Positions 19,188 to 28,277 of a stretch of 46,023 nt of DNA are shown here, piece by piece (positions within the stretch are counted from its first letter, which is position 1; each line of letters opens with the position of its first letter). The notes under the pieces were generated by a model that saw only the letters and a list, made by a program, of their open reading frames with translations, had not been told where the DNA came from and made no database searches. A program made the translations under genes and the position numbers. Source of the stretch: DASQFD01 sp035633255 (GTDB lineage Bacteria; Actinomycetota; Actinomycetes; Actinomycetales; Dermatophilaceae); NCBI GenBank assembly GCA_035633255.1, contig DASQFD010000137.1, forward strand, positions 1-46,023, given 5' to 3'.

Positions 19188-19616
19188 TCACGAGGCGGCC
19201 ACCAGCCAGTCCGGGAACGGGCGGACCGCCTCCGGTGTCGCGAGGTAGGCACCGAGGAGCCGTATGCCGTGCTCGCGGCTGGCCTCCAGGAGCGCCTGGT
19301 GCCAGCCCCGGTCCAGGTCGGTGAACCGCACGCCCCCCGGGCGACCGCGAGCCACGACGAACGCCGGCGCGAGGTGGGCCATCGCGGCGGCGAGCGACCC
19401 CAGGGGACCGGCGAGCTCGTCGCCGGAGAGGGCGAGGGGCACGTCGTCGATGACGATCGGCCCGGAGAGCGGGACGCCGTCCTCCCCGCAGAGGAGGACG
19501 GTCAGGCAGCCGGCCTCGCGGCTGCCCCTGTCGGTGACGAGGTCGACGACGTCGGCCGCCGCGACCGGGTCGGTGAGCGGTGCGTCGAACGGGTCGTCCT
19601 GGTGCGAGAAGCTCAT
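19188..19616 (-). CDS. Conserved hypothetical protein, 142 aa
   Basis: It starts MSFSHQDDPFDAPLTDPVAA and has LTVLLCGEDGVPLSGPIVID and a C-terminal VRPFPDWLVAAS. No motif, membrane segment or signal peptide is recognised. Codon usage is ordinary, and the first residues look like a normal soluble protein. It is convergent with the deacetylase and lies downstream of the patatin gene on the same strand (136-base gap). I give it no function. Confidence 0.65.
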   Translation of the reverse strand: MSFSHQDDPFDAPLTDPVAAADVVDLVTDRGSREAGCLTVLLCGEDGVPLSGPIVIDDVPLALSGDELAGPLGSLAAAMAHLAPAFVVARGRPGGVRFTDLDRGWHQALLEASREHGIRLLGAYLATPEAVRPFPDWLVAAS

Positions 19617-19752
19617 GGCGACACCGTGCCCGAAATCGGGGAACGCGCCGTGGAGTTGTCCCCAGGCCGCGACGCGGCGGGAGCGCACCGGGCCGGCACC
19701 TGCCCGTCGGCGGCGATTCGCCGCCCCGGGCTCGCCGTGCGGGGCGGCCGGC

Positions 19753-20709
19753 TCAGCCGGTCCAGAGGCGCCGGACGCGGTCGGCCGCACGGCGGCCCTG
19801 GGCCCTCCCGGCCTCGAGCGCCGCCGCACTGCGCCGGCGGTCGAGCGGGTTCGTCCCCAGGGCCCGCACCGCTGGGGCGTCCGGGAGGAGCAGCAGGGCC
19901 CGGGTGCCACGGCGGCGCAGCCGGCGCACCTGTGGTCCGGGCCGGTCGAGGCCCCGGAAGGCGAGCGGGATCGGCGCCAGGACGAGCACGCGGTCGTGCC
20001 CCTCGGCCAGGTCGGCATTGGCGACGCTCCGCACGCCACCGTCGACGTAGCGACGGCCCGCGATCGTCACCGGTGGGAACACCCCCGGCACGGCGCAGCT
20101 CGCCGCGACGGCGCGGTCGATCGGCACGCCGCTCTCCCGGCGCAGGACCACCGCGGTCCCGGTCTCGGCGTCGACGGCGGTGATCCACAGTGGCTCCTCC
20201 GGCCACTCGTGGCCGACGAGGTTGCCCGCCACCACCACGATCCAGTCCTCCTCCGCCGCCGTCCGGGCGCGCAGCGCCCCACGCCCGACCACGGCCCGCC
20301 CGGCCGCCCGGTCGGCGGCGAGGGCCGACCGCAGGAAGCGTGTTGCGTCCCCGGGCCCCAGCCTCCCCAGGTCGGTCAGCGGGCTCGCGTCCGCGATGCG
20401 GGTGAAGGCCTCCTCGTCGAGCGTCCCCGACCGCAGGTAGGCCGCGACCACCGACCCCGCGGACGTGCCGATCATCGTGTCCACGTCCGTCACGTCCACA
20501 CCTGCCTCCCGCAGGCCGTCCACGACGCCGGCTTCCCAGGCGATGCCCGTCGCCCCGCCACCGGCGAGGACCAGGGCCCGGCTCGGGGAGCGCTCCGGCA
20601 CCGGAGGCGTCCACGGCTGCCAGCCCGGCTCCGCCGGACCCACGGGACGCACCGCGCCTGCCTCCACCACCGGCCACCTCCGTCTCCGAGACCGCTCGAC
20701 CGCGGTCAT
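19753..20709 (-). CDS. Patatin-like phospholipase
   Basis: 318 aa. The patatin signature is complete: ALVLAGGGATGIAWEAGVVD (oxyanion Gly loop, residues about 45-64), the nucleophile GTSAG (Ser83) and the Asp in YVDGGVRS (about 232). These form the Ser-Asp dyad of lipid acyl hydrolases. There is no signal peptide, so it should act in the cytoplasm or at the inner membrane face. The ATG at 20709 is one option; a later start would only trim a variable N-terminus. It is divergent from the histidine phosphatase gene. Confidence 0.88.
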   Translation of the reverse strand: MTAVERSRRRRWPVVEAGAVRPVGPAEPGWQPWTPPVPERSPSRALVLAGGGATGIAWEAGVVDGLREAGVDVTDVDTMIGTSAGSVVAAYLRSGTLDEEAFTRIADASPLTDLGRLGPGDATRFLRSALAADRAAGRAVVGRGALRARTAAEEDWIVVVAGNLVGHEWPEEPLWITAVDAETGTAVVLRRESGVPIDRAVAASCAVPGVFPPVTIAGRRYVDGGVRSVANADLAEGHDRVLVLAPIPLAFRGLDRPGPQVRRLRRRGTRALLLLPDAPAVRALGTNPLDRRRSAAALEAGRAQGRRAADRVRRLWTG

Positions 20710-20846
20710 TCTTCCCGGGCCGGTTCCGACGCCGTCGTGCCGGGTCCACCCGGCATACAGTCGGATGGACCGCGACCGGGGGCGGAGGCGCGCAGCGCGC
20801 CGTCTGGCGCGACAGGTTCGATCCGGCGACACGCCCAGGAGGCACG

Positions 20847-21698
20847 GTGGCCACCTCTTCACTCAGCGCCGGCCGGCGCTCGGCCCCGGCCGAGCTCGTC
20901 CTCGTCCGCCACGGAGAGAGCGTCGGCAACCTCGCCGACGCCCAGGCACGCAGCCACGGCCTCGGGCGCCTCCAGGTCGACACGCGCGACGCGGACACCC
21001 CGCTCTCGGAGAACGGCGTCAGGCAGGCGCAGGCGCTGGGCCGCCACCTGGCCGGACTGCCGAGGTCCGAGCGCCCCGAGGTGGTCCTCGGCTCGCCCTA
21101 CGTCCGGGCCGCCTCGACCGCCGAGCACGTGCTCGATGCGCTCGGCGACTCGCACCGGCTGGTGCGGGACGAGCGGCTGCGGGAGCGCGACCTGGGCGCC
21201 TTCGACGGGATGACCGGGCACGGCATCCGTGAGGCGTTCCCGGAGGAGGCCGACCGGCGCACGACGATGGGCAAGTTCTACTACCGACCGCCGGGCGGGG
21301 AGAGCTGGACCGACGTCGCGCTGCGGGTGCGCAGCGCCCTCGCCGACATCCGGGCCGAGCACGGCGGGCAGCGGGTCTGGGTGTTCAGCCACCAGGCGGT
21401 GATCATGAGCTTCCGCTACCTGATCGAGGGCCTCGACGAGCAGGAGCTCCTGCGCATCGACGGGGAGTCACCCATGGGCAACTGCGCGATCACCCGCTAC
21501 CGCCGCGGCGAGGAGGGCGCCCTGGAGCTGGTCGGCTACGGCGACGTCGCGCACCTGGAGCGCAGCGACAAGGCGGAGACCACCCACGCGGAACCGGCCC
21601 ACGCTGCCGACACGGCCGACACGGCCGACACGGCCGACACGGCCGACGCGGCGGACCCGGTGGCCCCGGTGGCGCCGACCGGGGGCCACCGTGGCTGA
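20847..21698 (+). CDS. Histidine phosphatase (phosphoglycerate mutase-like) family protein
   Basis: 283 aa. LVLVRHGESVGN holds the catalytic RHG (residues 21-23). The distal His is in VWVFSHQAVIMSFRYLI, and the acid is in RERDLGAFDGM. The GTG start follows AGGAGG at six bases. The tail after residue 240 is an Ala-Asp-Thr repeat (21607-21652). The substrate is unknown. Its stop overlaps the start of the nnrD remnant by eight bases, suggesting an old two-gene operon. Confidence 0.88.
   Translation: MATSSLSAGRRSAPAELVLVRHGESVGNLADAQARSHGLGRLQVDTRDADTPLSENGVRQAQALGRHLAGLPRSERPEVVLGSPYVRAASTAEHVLDALGDSHRLVRDERLRERDLGAFDGMTGHGIREAFPEEADRRTTMGKFYYRPPGGESWTDVALRVRSALADIRAEHGGQRVWVFSHQAVIMSFRYLIEGLDEQELLRIDGESPMGNCAITRYRRGEEGALELVGYGDVAHLERSDKAETTHAEPAHAADTADTADTADTADAADPVAPVAPTGGHRG
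21607..21652 (+). repeat. 9-base repeat encoding Ala-Asp-Thr x4-5
   Basis: The unit GCCGACACG/GACACGGCC is repeated about five times near the 3' end of the phosphatase gene. It encodes a disordered tail outside the conserved domain. Confidence 0.75.
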
Positions 21699-21970
21699 GG
21701 CCGACCGCCCCCGCGACGACACGGGCACGGTCATCACGCCGCCCCTGCTGCGCCGGTGACCCTCCCGGACCCCGGCGGCAACAAGAACGCCAAGGGGCGC
21801 ATCCTCGTCGTCGGCGGCGGCGCCCAGACACCCGGCGCGGTGCTGCTGGCCGCCGAGGCGGCCGTGCGCGTGGGCGCGGGCAAGCTGCAGGTGGCGACGG
21901 AGCGGACGACGGCGCCCCTGATCTCGACGGCGGTGCTGGAAGGCGTCGTGCCGGGCCTGCCCGAGCGATG
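21691..21970 (+). pseudogene. Remnant of ADP-dependent NAD(P)H-hydrate dehydratase (NnrD)
   Basis: A GTG start gives MAEADRPRDDTGTVITPPLL then Arg-Arg and a TGA at 21757. The next frame continues TLPDPGGNKNAKGRILVVGG, then AQTPGAVLLAAEAAVRVGAG and KLQVATERTTAPLISTAVLE, ending near Gly-Leu-Pro-Glu. This is clearly the N-terminal 90 or so residues of NnrD, which repairs hydrated NAD(P)H and normally has close to 300 residues. One base appears missing at the break, and about 200 residues of the C-terminus, with the catalytic region, are gone. ldh begins about 125 bases later. Confidence 0.82.
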
Positions 21971-22093
21971 GCCGAGGTCGAGGTCGGAACCGCCCGGTCA
22001 CGAGGCCGGGCACGCCGGGAGTATGCCGGAGCGCCACCGATACCGTTGGGGGACGTGGGGGGCGCGGCGCCCCACCGGACATCGGGAGGCGCC

Positions 22094-23026
22094 ATGCTGG
22101 TCGGAGTCGTCGGCACGGGGTTCGTCGGGGCCGCCTCGGCCTACGCCATGGCGATCCGCGGCTCGGTGACCGAGCTGGTCCTCGTCGACGCCAACGAGGC
22201 CAAGGCCCAGGCGGAGGCGAGCGACATCGCGGACGCCACGCCGTTCACGCACCCCGTCCGGGTCCGCGCCGGGTCGTACGCCGACCTCGCCGGAGCCCGC
22301 GTGGTCGTCATGTCGGCCGGGGTCAACCAGAAGCCCGGGGAGACCCGCCTGCAGCTGCTCGAGCGGAACGCGGCGATCTTCCGCACCGTCATCCCGCAGA
22401 TCGTCCACCACGCCCGCGACGCGGTCATCGTGGTCAGCGCCAACCCGGTCGACATCATGACCGAGCTCACCGAGCGCCTCGCCTACGCGGCGGGGGCTCC
22501 CGCCGCGACGGTCCTCGGCACCGGCACCGTCCTGGACACCGCGCGGTTCCGCCAGCTCGTCGGCGCCCACGTCCAGGTCGACGCGCGGCACGTGCACGGC
22601 TACGTCTTCGGTGAGCACGGTGACTCCGAGGTGCTGGGGTGGTCCTCGCTCGACATCGCGGGCCTGCCGGTGGAGCAGTACGCCGAGACGGCCGGCATCG
22701 CCTGGGGGGCCGGGACGAAGGCCTCGATCACCAACGCGACCGTGCGGGCGGCCGACGCGATCATCTCCGGCAAGGGCGCCACCTACTTCGGCATCGGCGC
22801 GTGCACCGCCCGGCTGGTCGAGTCGATCGTGCGGGACCAGCGCTCCATCTACACCGTGACCGCCAGCGTGCCAGAGTACGGCTGCTCGATCGCCGTGCCG
22901 CGGCTGGTCAGCGGGCGCGGCGTCGGCGAGGTCCTCTCCCCCGGCCTGGGCGATGACGAGGCGCACGCCCTCCAGCGCAGCGCCGAGGTGCTGCGCAGCT
23001 ACGCCGCCCGGCTCCCCACCGACTGA
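22094..23026 (+). CDS. ldh: L-lactate dehydrogenase
   Basis: 310 aa. The NAD-binding GTGFVGAA is at the N-terminus, followed by LVDANEAKAQAEASDIADA, ANPVDIMTELT and the catalytic His175 in FGEHGDSE, with the expected Arg residues between. SIYTVTASVPEYGCSIAVP near the C-terminus is family-typical. It reduces pyruvate to L-lactate with NADH. GGGAGGCGCC precedes the ATG. Malate dehydrogenase is less likely given GEHGDSE and length. The region just upstream is the nnrD deletion scar. Confidence 0.93.
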   Translation: MLVGVVGTGFVGAASAYAMAIRGSVTELVLVDANEAKAQAEASDIADATPFTHPVRVRAGSYADLAGARVVVMSAGVNQKPGETRLQLLERNAAIFRTVIPQIVHHARDAVIVVSANPVDIMTELTERLAYAAGAPAATVLGTGTVLDTARFRQLVGAHVQVDARHVHGYVFGEHGDSEVLGWSSLDIAGLPVEQYAETAGIAWGAGTKASITNATVRAADAIISGKGATYFGIGACTARLVESIVRDQRSIYTVTASVPEYGCSIAVPRLVSGRGVGEVLSPGLGDDEAHALQRSAEVLRSYAARLPTD

Positions 23027-23228
23027 CCCCCACACCCCGTGGCGCCACGCGTCCCTCGGCATGACGCCGCGCCATCGCGCCCTCCCGCGATTGCACCACC
23101 GCGCTGCCGCGCCGAGGACGGACCTGCTCGGGCGGCGCAGCTCGCCGAGCCGACCCGGGAAGCCGGTGCGCGGGGAGGGGAGTGACCGGTCAGCCCTGCT
23201 GCCCCGCGAGGAGTGCGGTTCTGCGGGC

Positions 23229-24524
23229 TCACCCGGTGGGACGCATGTCGCAGGCCTCGGGACCGAGCGAGGAGACGGCGTCCACCGTGCGGCCGCGCGA
23301 GTCGGCATACCTGGTCGTCGTCGCCGGGGTGACCACCCGACCGGGCCGCACGACCAGGGTGGGTGTGTACGTCGCCGAGGTCACGCGGAACCGGCCGTCG
23401 GCCCCCTCGGCCAGGGTGAAGCGGGTGATCACGCCGTCCTGGGTGCCGGCCGGGAAGCGGGCGCCGACGACGGGCGACTGGTTGGAGAGGAAGTTGCCCA
23501 TGCCGTAGACGACGTAGCGGCCGTCGACCTTCTCGCACGGCTGGACGACGTGGGCGTGGTGGCCGAGGACGAGGTCGACGGCCCCGGAGCTCAGCACCTG
23601 CCGAGCGACGCGTCGCTGGTCGGACGTCGGCGGGCGCTGGTACTCCTGACCCCAGTGCACGCTCATCACCACGACCTCGGCGCCGCGGGCCCGCAGCGCC
23701 TTGGCGGCCCGCTCCATCCCGTCCGCACCCACCGCCGGCCAGAGCATCTGCCTCAGCCACGGCATCCCGTCCGGCACCCACGTGGTGGGGCTGCCGTCGT
23801 TGGCGATCGTGTAGGTGTAGGCGAGGTGGCCGACCTTGACGCCGGCCACGTCGTAGATCGGCGGCCGGGCCATCTCGGCGGCGGTGCGGGCCGCCCCGGC
23901 GTGCCGCACCCCCGCCGCGTCGAGCACGTCCAGGGTCTCCTCGACGCCGCGCCGCCCCTGGTCCCACGTGTGGTTGGACGCGAAGGAGCACGCGTCGAAC
24001 CCGGCGCGCCGCACCGCCGTCGCCATCTCCCGGGGGGTGTTGAACACCGCGACCCCGCCGGACGTCAGCCCGGTGTTGGTGGCCGAGAGCGGGGTCTCCA
24101 TGTTGCAGATCGCCAGGTCCGCCTCGCTGATCGCCTGCCGGACGGGGGCGAACATCGGGTCGTAGTCGTAGCCCGCTCCCCCGGCCGTGCGGCGCGCGAC
24201 GTCGTTGACCGCCTTGTGCGCGAGGACGTCGCCCACCCCCACGACGGTGACGCTACGGCCGCTGCCGGACGCCGGCGTGGTGGCCTTCGTGGGGGTCGGG
24301 GACGGCGTGCCGGCGGGGGGGCCCGACGACCTCGAGGTGCCCGACGTGGGCGACGCATCCAGGGAGGGCCCGGTCGGCGGGGTCGGCGGTGCGGAGGTGC
24401 CGGCGGACACCGGGGCGCCGGAGGAGGGTGCCGCTCCGGTCCCCTGGCCGGGGCCCGCGCACGCAGCGGCGGCCAGGACCGCCGTGGTCGCCAGCGCGAG
24501 CACTCCGGTATGCCGTGCCCGCAC
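23229..24524 (-). CDS. CapA family lipoprotein (poly-gamma-glutamate synthesis-type metallophosphatase fold)
   Basis: 431 aa, GTG start at 24524 with GGGGGTGG upstream. A signal sequence ends in Ala-Ala-Ala-Cys22, a lipobox. A Ser/Thr/Pro-rich linker to about residue 85 follows, then the CapA domain with VVGVGDVLAHKAV, ICNMETPLS, CSFASNHTWDQG, MSVHWGQEYQ and VLGHHAHVVQP. The Asp, Glu, Asn-His, His-Trp-Gly and His-His-Ala-His residues are those expected for metal binding. Members are linked to capsule or polyglutamate export; the polymer here is unknown. It is convergent with ldh. Confidence 0.92.
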   Translation of the reverse strand: MRARHTGVLALATTAVLAAAACAGPGQGTGAAPSSGAPVSAGTSAPPTPPTGPSLDASPTSGTSRSSGPPAGTPSPTPTKATTPASGSGRSVTVVGVGDVLAHKAVNDVARRTAGGAGYDYDPMFAPVRQAISEADLAICNMETPLSATNTGLTSGGVAVFNTPREMATAVRRAGFDACSFASNHTWDQGRRGVEETLDVLDAAGVRHAGAARTAAEMARPPIYDVAGVKVGHLAYTYTIANDGSPTTWVPDGMPWLRQMLWPAVGADGMERAAKALRARGAEVVVMSVHWGQEYQRPPTSDQRRVARQVLSSGAVDLVLGHHAHVVQPCEKVDGRYVVYGMGNFLSNQSPVVGARFPAGTQDGVITRFTLAEGADGRFRVTSATYTPTLVVRPGRVVTPATTTRYADSRGRTVDAVSSLGPEACDMRPTG

Positions 24525-24631
24525 CGCACCACCCCCGCGTTTCGGCGGTCCGTCCCCGATGACCGGACCAGTCCTGATCATGCTAGGCGCACGGGCCGAC
24601 ATCGGTGGCGACCGCCGCCCCCCCGGCCCGT

Positions 24632-24721
24632 CGCGACCCGGACCCCGGGCAGTCAGGCCCCTCCCACCCGGTCCGACGCGACCCGGACCCCGGGCAGTCA
24701 GGCCCCTCCCACCCGGTCCGA
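24632..24721. repeat. 45-base direct tandem duplication at the 3' end of the HIT gene
   Basis: The 45 bases starting CGCGACCCGGACCCCGGGCA occur twice back to back (24632-24676 and 24677-24721) with no difference that I can see. The second copy contains the stop and last codons of the HIT gene. The first is its duplicate in the non-coding region. Confidence 0.88.
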
Positions 24722-25147
24722 CGGGGCGTGGTCCAGCACCGCGCGCAGCCGCTCGGCGCCGGCCTCCATCTCGCCGTCGCCGTAGCGGTGCCGCGGCCAG
24801 AAGAAGCCGCGCAGCCCGTCGCCCTTCGTGCGCGGCACGACGTGCACGTGCAGGTGCGGCACCGACTGGCTGACCCGGTTGTTCATCGCCACGAAGGTGC
24901 CCTGCGCCCCGAACGCCACCGGCACCGCCGCCGACAGCCGCTGCACCTGGCCCATGAGCGCGGCCAGGAGCCCGCCCGCCACGTCGGGCAGCGTCTCGAC
25001 GTGCTCACGCGGCACGACCAGCACGTGCCCGGGGAAGAGCGGCCGCCGGTCGAGGAACGCCACCACCTCCGGGGTCTCCAGCACCACTGCCGCCTCGGCC
25101 TCCCCGCGCACGATCGCGCAGAACGCGCACCCGCCCGTCGCCGCCAT
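24698..25147 (-). CDS. HIT family protein (histidine triad nucleotide hydrolase)
   Basis: 149 aa. It starts MAATGGCAFCAIVRGEAEAA, with a Cys-x-x-Cys (7-10) typical of zinc-binding HIT proteins. The triad HLHVH (98-102) is followed by Val-Val-Pro-Arg. The protein should hydrolyse or transfer nucleotides on phosphoramidate-like substrates; the exact one is unknown. A C-terminal FFWPRHRYGDGEMEAGAERL helix matches actinobacterial HIT proteins. The ATG at 25147 is favoured; an in-frame GTG three codons earlier is possible. Confidence 0.92.
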   Translation of the reverse strand: MAATGGCAFCAIVRGEAEAAVVLETPEVVAFLDRRPLFPGHVLVVPREHVETLPDVAGGLLAALMGQVQRLSAAVPVAFGAQGTFVAMNNRVSQSVPHLHVHVVPRTKGDGLRGFFWPRHRYGDGEMEAGAERLRAVLDHAPSDRVGGA

Positions 25148-25257
25148 GTGGCGGACGCTACCCGCCGCGCCGGGCGGGAGGCGGGCCCGACGTGGGAGGG
25201 TCGGGGGGACGCCGGCATACCCCGTCGGCGCCCAGGTGACCCCGAGAGGACCGGCCG

Positions 25258-26865
25258 ATGGACCAGCGAGCCCGCGAGGTGCACACGTCGCTGTGGTGGG
25301 GGCGGCGCGGCCGGCCCGCCGAGCCGTGGGAGGCACCCGACCGGGGCCCGCTGCCGTCGACCGGCGAGGTGCACGACGTCGTCGTTGTCGGTGCCGGGCT
25401 GACCGGGCTCACCACCGCCGTCCTCCTCGCGCGTGGAGGGGTCCGGCCACTGGTGCTGGAGGGCCGGTACGCCGGCTCGGGCACCACCGGGCACTCGACC
25501 GCCAAGCTGAGCGTGCTGCAGGGCTCGATCTACTCGGGCATCCGCTCGCACTTCGGCGACGACGCGGTCCGCGCCTACGGCCAGGCCCAGCGCGCCGGAC
25601 AGGGCTGGCTGCTGGCCTTCTGCGCGACCGCCGGGGTGCCCGTCCAGCACCGGGACGCATGGACGTATGCCGTGACCGGCAAGGGGGCGAAGAAGGTCGC
25701 CGCCGAGCGGCGGGCCTGTGCCGCGGCCGGGCTGGCCGTCGAGGAGACGTCGGCGACCGAGCTGCCGTTCGACGTGCGCAGCGCGATCCGGATGCCGGAG
25801 CAGGCGCAGTTCGACCCGGTGGAGGTGGTGGCGGCGCTGCGGGCGGAGCTGGAGTCGCTCGGCGGGACGGTGCTCGAGGGCGTGCAGGTGACCGGTGTGT
25901 CGATCGGCTCCGGCGACGGGGACGCGAGGGAGCCGGCGACCCTGCGCACCCGGCGCGGCGACGTCCTGGGCCGGCGGGTCGTGCTGGCCACGGGCATGCC
26001 GGTGCTGGACCGGGGGCTGTACTTCGCCAAGCTGAAGCCGGAGCGTTCCTACGCCCTGGCGTACCGGGTGCCGGAGGGGGACGGCCCGCTGCCGCAGGGC
26101 ATGTACCTGTCCGTGGACTCGCCCTCGCGGTCGCTGCGGACGGCGCCGGGTGGCGCGGGGGGCGGCGCAGGCGCGGGTGGCGCGGGCGCCGACGGTGAGG
26201 AGCTGCTCGTGGTCGGCGGCAACGGCCACGTCGTCGGGCGCCGGGGCTCCCCGCGCGAGGCGGTGGCGGACCTGGACGCCTGGACGCGGGCCAGCTTCCC
26301 CGGCTCGGAGCTGGTGTTCTCGTGGGCGGCGCAGGACTACGAGACGGCGAACCAGGTGCCCTTCGTCGGGGTGATGCCGCGCTCGAACGGACAGCTGTTC
26401 CTCGCCACCGGCTTCCACAAGTGGGGCATGACCAACGCCGCCGCGGCGGGGCTGATGCTCTCGGCCGACCTGCTCGGCGAGGGCGCCGCGCAGGACATCG
26501 GGTGGGCGCGGCCGCTGCGGCACCGGATGACCAGCCCCCGCGACCTGGCCAACGGGATCGAGTTCAACGGCACGGTCGGCCTGCGGATGGCCCGGGACTG
26601 GGCCGCGCGGGCGATCCCCTTCGGTCGGCGGGACACCCCCGCGGAGGGCGAGGGCTTCGTGGAGCGGGGGTCGATGCCGCCCACCGGCGTCTGCACCGTG
26701 GCAGGGGTGACCCACCGGGTGGACGCCGTCTGCCCGCACCTCGCCGGCATCCTCTCCTGGAACGACAGCGACCTGAGCTGGGACTGCCCGCTGCACGGCT
26801 CACGCTTCACCGCGGACGGCCACCGCATCGAGGGCCCAGCGCTGCGCAACCTCGACCAGCGCTGA
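25258..26865 (+). CDS. FAD-dependent oxidoreductase with C-terminal Rieske [2Fe-2S] domain
   Basis: 535 aa. The dinucleotide fold VVVGAGLTGL is at residues 43-52, followed by GHSTAKLSVLQG, a motif of this DadA-like family. The C-terminal FAD site is at FLATGFHKWGMTNAAAAGLM. The Rieske ligands are Cys-Pro-His near 492 and Cys-Pro-Leu-His about 17 residues later (DCPLHGSRF). A Gly/Ala-rich insertion lies near residue 300. The substrate is unknown; fusion with Rieske suggests electrons pass from the flavin to the cluster. GAGAGGA precedes the ATG. A hairpin lies just past the stop. Confidence 0.9.
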   Translation: MDQRAREVHTSLWWGRRGRPAEPWEAPDRGPLPSTGEVHDVVVVGAGLTGLTTAVLLARGGVRPLVLEGRYAGSGTTGHSTAKLSVLQGSIYSGIRSHFGDDAVRAYGQAQRAGQGWLLAFCATAGVPVQHRDAWTYAVTGKGAKKVAAERRACAAAGLAVEETSATELPFDVRSAIRMPEQAQFDPVEVVAALRAELESLGGTVLEGVQVTGVSIGSGDGDAREPATLRTRRGDVLGRRVVLATGMPVLDRGLYFAKLKPERSYALAYRVPEGDGPLPQGMYLSVDSPSRSLRTAPGGAGGGAGAGGAGADGEELLVVGGNGHVVGRRGSPREAVADLDAWTRASFPGSELVFSWAAQDYETANQVPFVGVMPRSNGQLFLATGFHKWGMTNAAAAGLMLSADLLGEGAAQDIGWARPLRHRMTSPRDLANGIEFNGTVGLRMARDWAARAIPFGRRDTPAEGEGFVERGSMPPTGVCTVAGVTHRVDAVCPHLAGILSWNDSDLSWDCPLHGSRFTADGHRIEGPALRNLDQR

Positions 26866-26867
26866 CT

Positions 26868-26903
26868 GTCAGTTCCGAGGGGTCCTGGGCCCCCGGAAGT
26901 GAC
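26868..26903 (+). terminator. Hairpin terminator after the FAD/Rieske gene
   Basis: GTCAGTTCCG and CGGAAGTGAC pair with one mismatch, with GGGG/CCCC continuing toward a six-base loop. It starts two bases after the stop codon, and there is no T run. Confidence 0.6.
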
Positions 26904-26992
26904 ACCGTGCCGGCCCGCGAGCCCTCACCGTTGCGTCACCCGCCGCGGCGGTCCGGCGTGGTCCTGCGTGGGTCTGACCCGCCCCGGCGGTC

Positions 26993-28136
26993 CTAGGCGG
27001 CGTGGGCGGGCAGGCGCAGGGCGGACCGGCCCGCCTGCCAGGCGCCGAGGAGCTCCTCCTCCACCAGGCCGTCGACGAGGATGGCGGCCCGCACGCCGAA
27101 GAGGAGGTCGGCGGACAGTGACGGGTCCTGGGCGACCAGCCCGCCGCAGAGGTCCCGGGCCGCGATCTGCTCGTGCACCGCGTCGGCCTCGACGTGCTCG
27201 TCGAAGTAGAGCAGCGCCGCCTCGGGGGCCCCCAGCCGGCGCAGGCCCTGTCCGTAGAGCCGGTTCGGGCGGGTCGACGTCATCTCGAACAGCGTCAGGT
27301 TGCCGACGCTCGCCGCCCGCAGCCGGCGCTGGAGCCCGAACATCGACATCAGGTTGACGACGGCGAGGCTGGTGGCCGGCACCGCGTCGACGTAGTGCCC
27401 GTAGGAGTCGTCCAGCCCCAGCGCCCGCATGCTCTGGGCGTAGAGCGTGGAGTGGACCCACTCCGGCCGCCCGCCGCCGTACTCGTCGGCCTGGATCTCC
27501 ACCAGGGCCGCCTTCGGTATGCCGTGCAGCCGCGGGATCGCGAGGGTGTGCGGGTCGCCCTCCTTGAGGTGGTAGACCGACCGGCGGACCAGCAGCTCCC
27601 GGAAGTGCTCCAGCTCGCCGTGCCTGGCCAGCCACGCGGACAGGCCAGGCCTGGGCGACGGCTCGGTGAGCTCGTCCAGCATGTCCACGAGCTCCGAGGC
27701 CGTCCGCGGGAGGGTCGGACGGCGCGTCGGAAGGCACGGCGGCGCGCAGCTGCCGCTCCCAGGTCCGTTCCAGCCGGCCGCGCAGGCCGAGAAGCTCCCC
27801 GTCCCACTCCCAGGCGTCGTCCACTCCGACCAGGCCCCGGTAGTGCAGCTCGTAGAGGACGAAGAGCGCCAGCTGGGCGTCGTCGTCCCGGGTCAGGTCG
27901 TCGACGAGCGCCCCGTCACCGAGCGGGCCGGCGGCGAGCGCCCCGCCGGCCAGCGCCCCGTCGCCGAGCGCCCGGTCGGCGACACGGGGGTCCGCGGACA
28001 GCGGCGGGCGGGCCGACGGCATACCGGCGGGGTCCTCCGGCGCGCCGGAGGTGAGGCGGTCGAGGACCGCGGCGCTGAGCGGGCCGCGCGGGACCGGCAC
28101 GGGCAGGCGTGCGGCGTCAGGGCCTTCGCGTCCCAC
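26993..28136 (-). pseudogene. Iron-containing redox enzyme (heme-oxygenase-like fold), frameshifted near 27695
   Basis: A GTG start at 28136 has AGGAGG upstream. The N-terminal half contains LPVPVPRGPLSAAVLDRL and LALFVLYELHYRGLVGVDDA. The frame is lost near 27695. The C-terminal half, in the neighbouring frame, runs LVDMLDELTEPSPRPGLSAW, VYHLKEGDPHTLAIPRLHG, EIQADEYGGGRPEWVHSTLY, YGHYVDAVPA and FDEHVEADAVHEQI. The His and Glu residues for a di-iron-type site look intact. Dropping one G in CTCGGAGCTC joins the halves into 380 aa. The family often neighbours CDGSH genes, as here. The break may be real or a sequencing error. Confidence 0.85.
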
Positions 28137-28277
28137 GTGGAGCCTCCTGGGCGGGGTCGGCAGGGGTGCCGTCGGCACCGCTCTCGCGGGAGACGTACCC
28201 GGCCGTGAGCCCCCCATGCCTGTGAGCCGGGCTGACAGGTACGCGTGAGGAGGGATAGGAGGGGGTATGCCGGAGCC

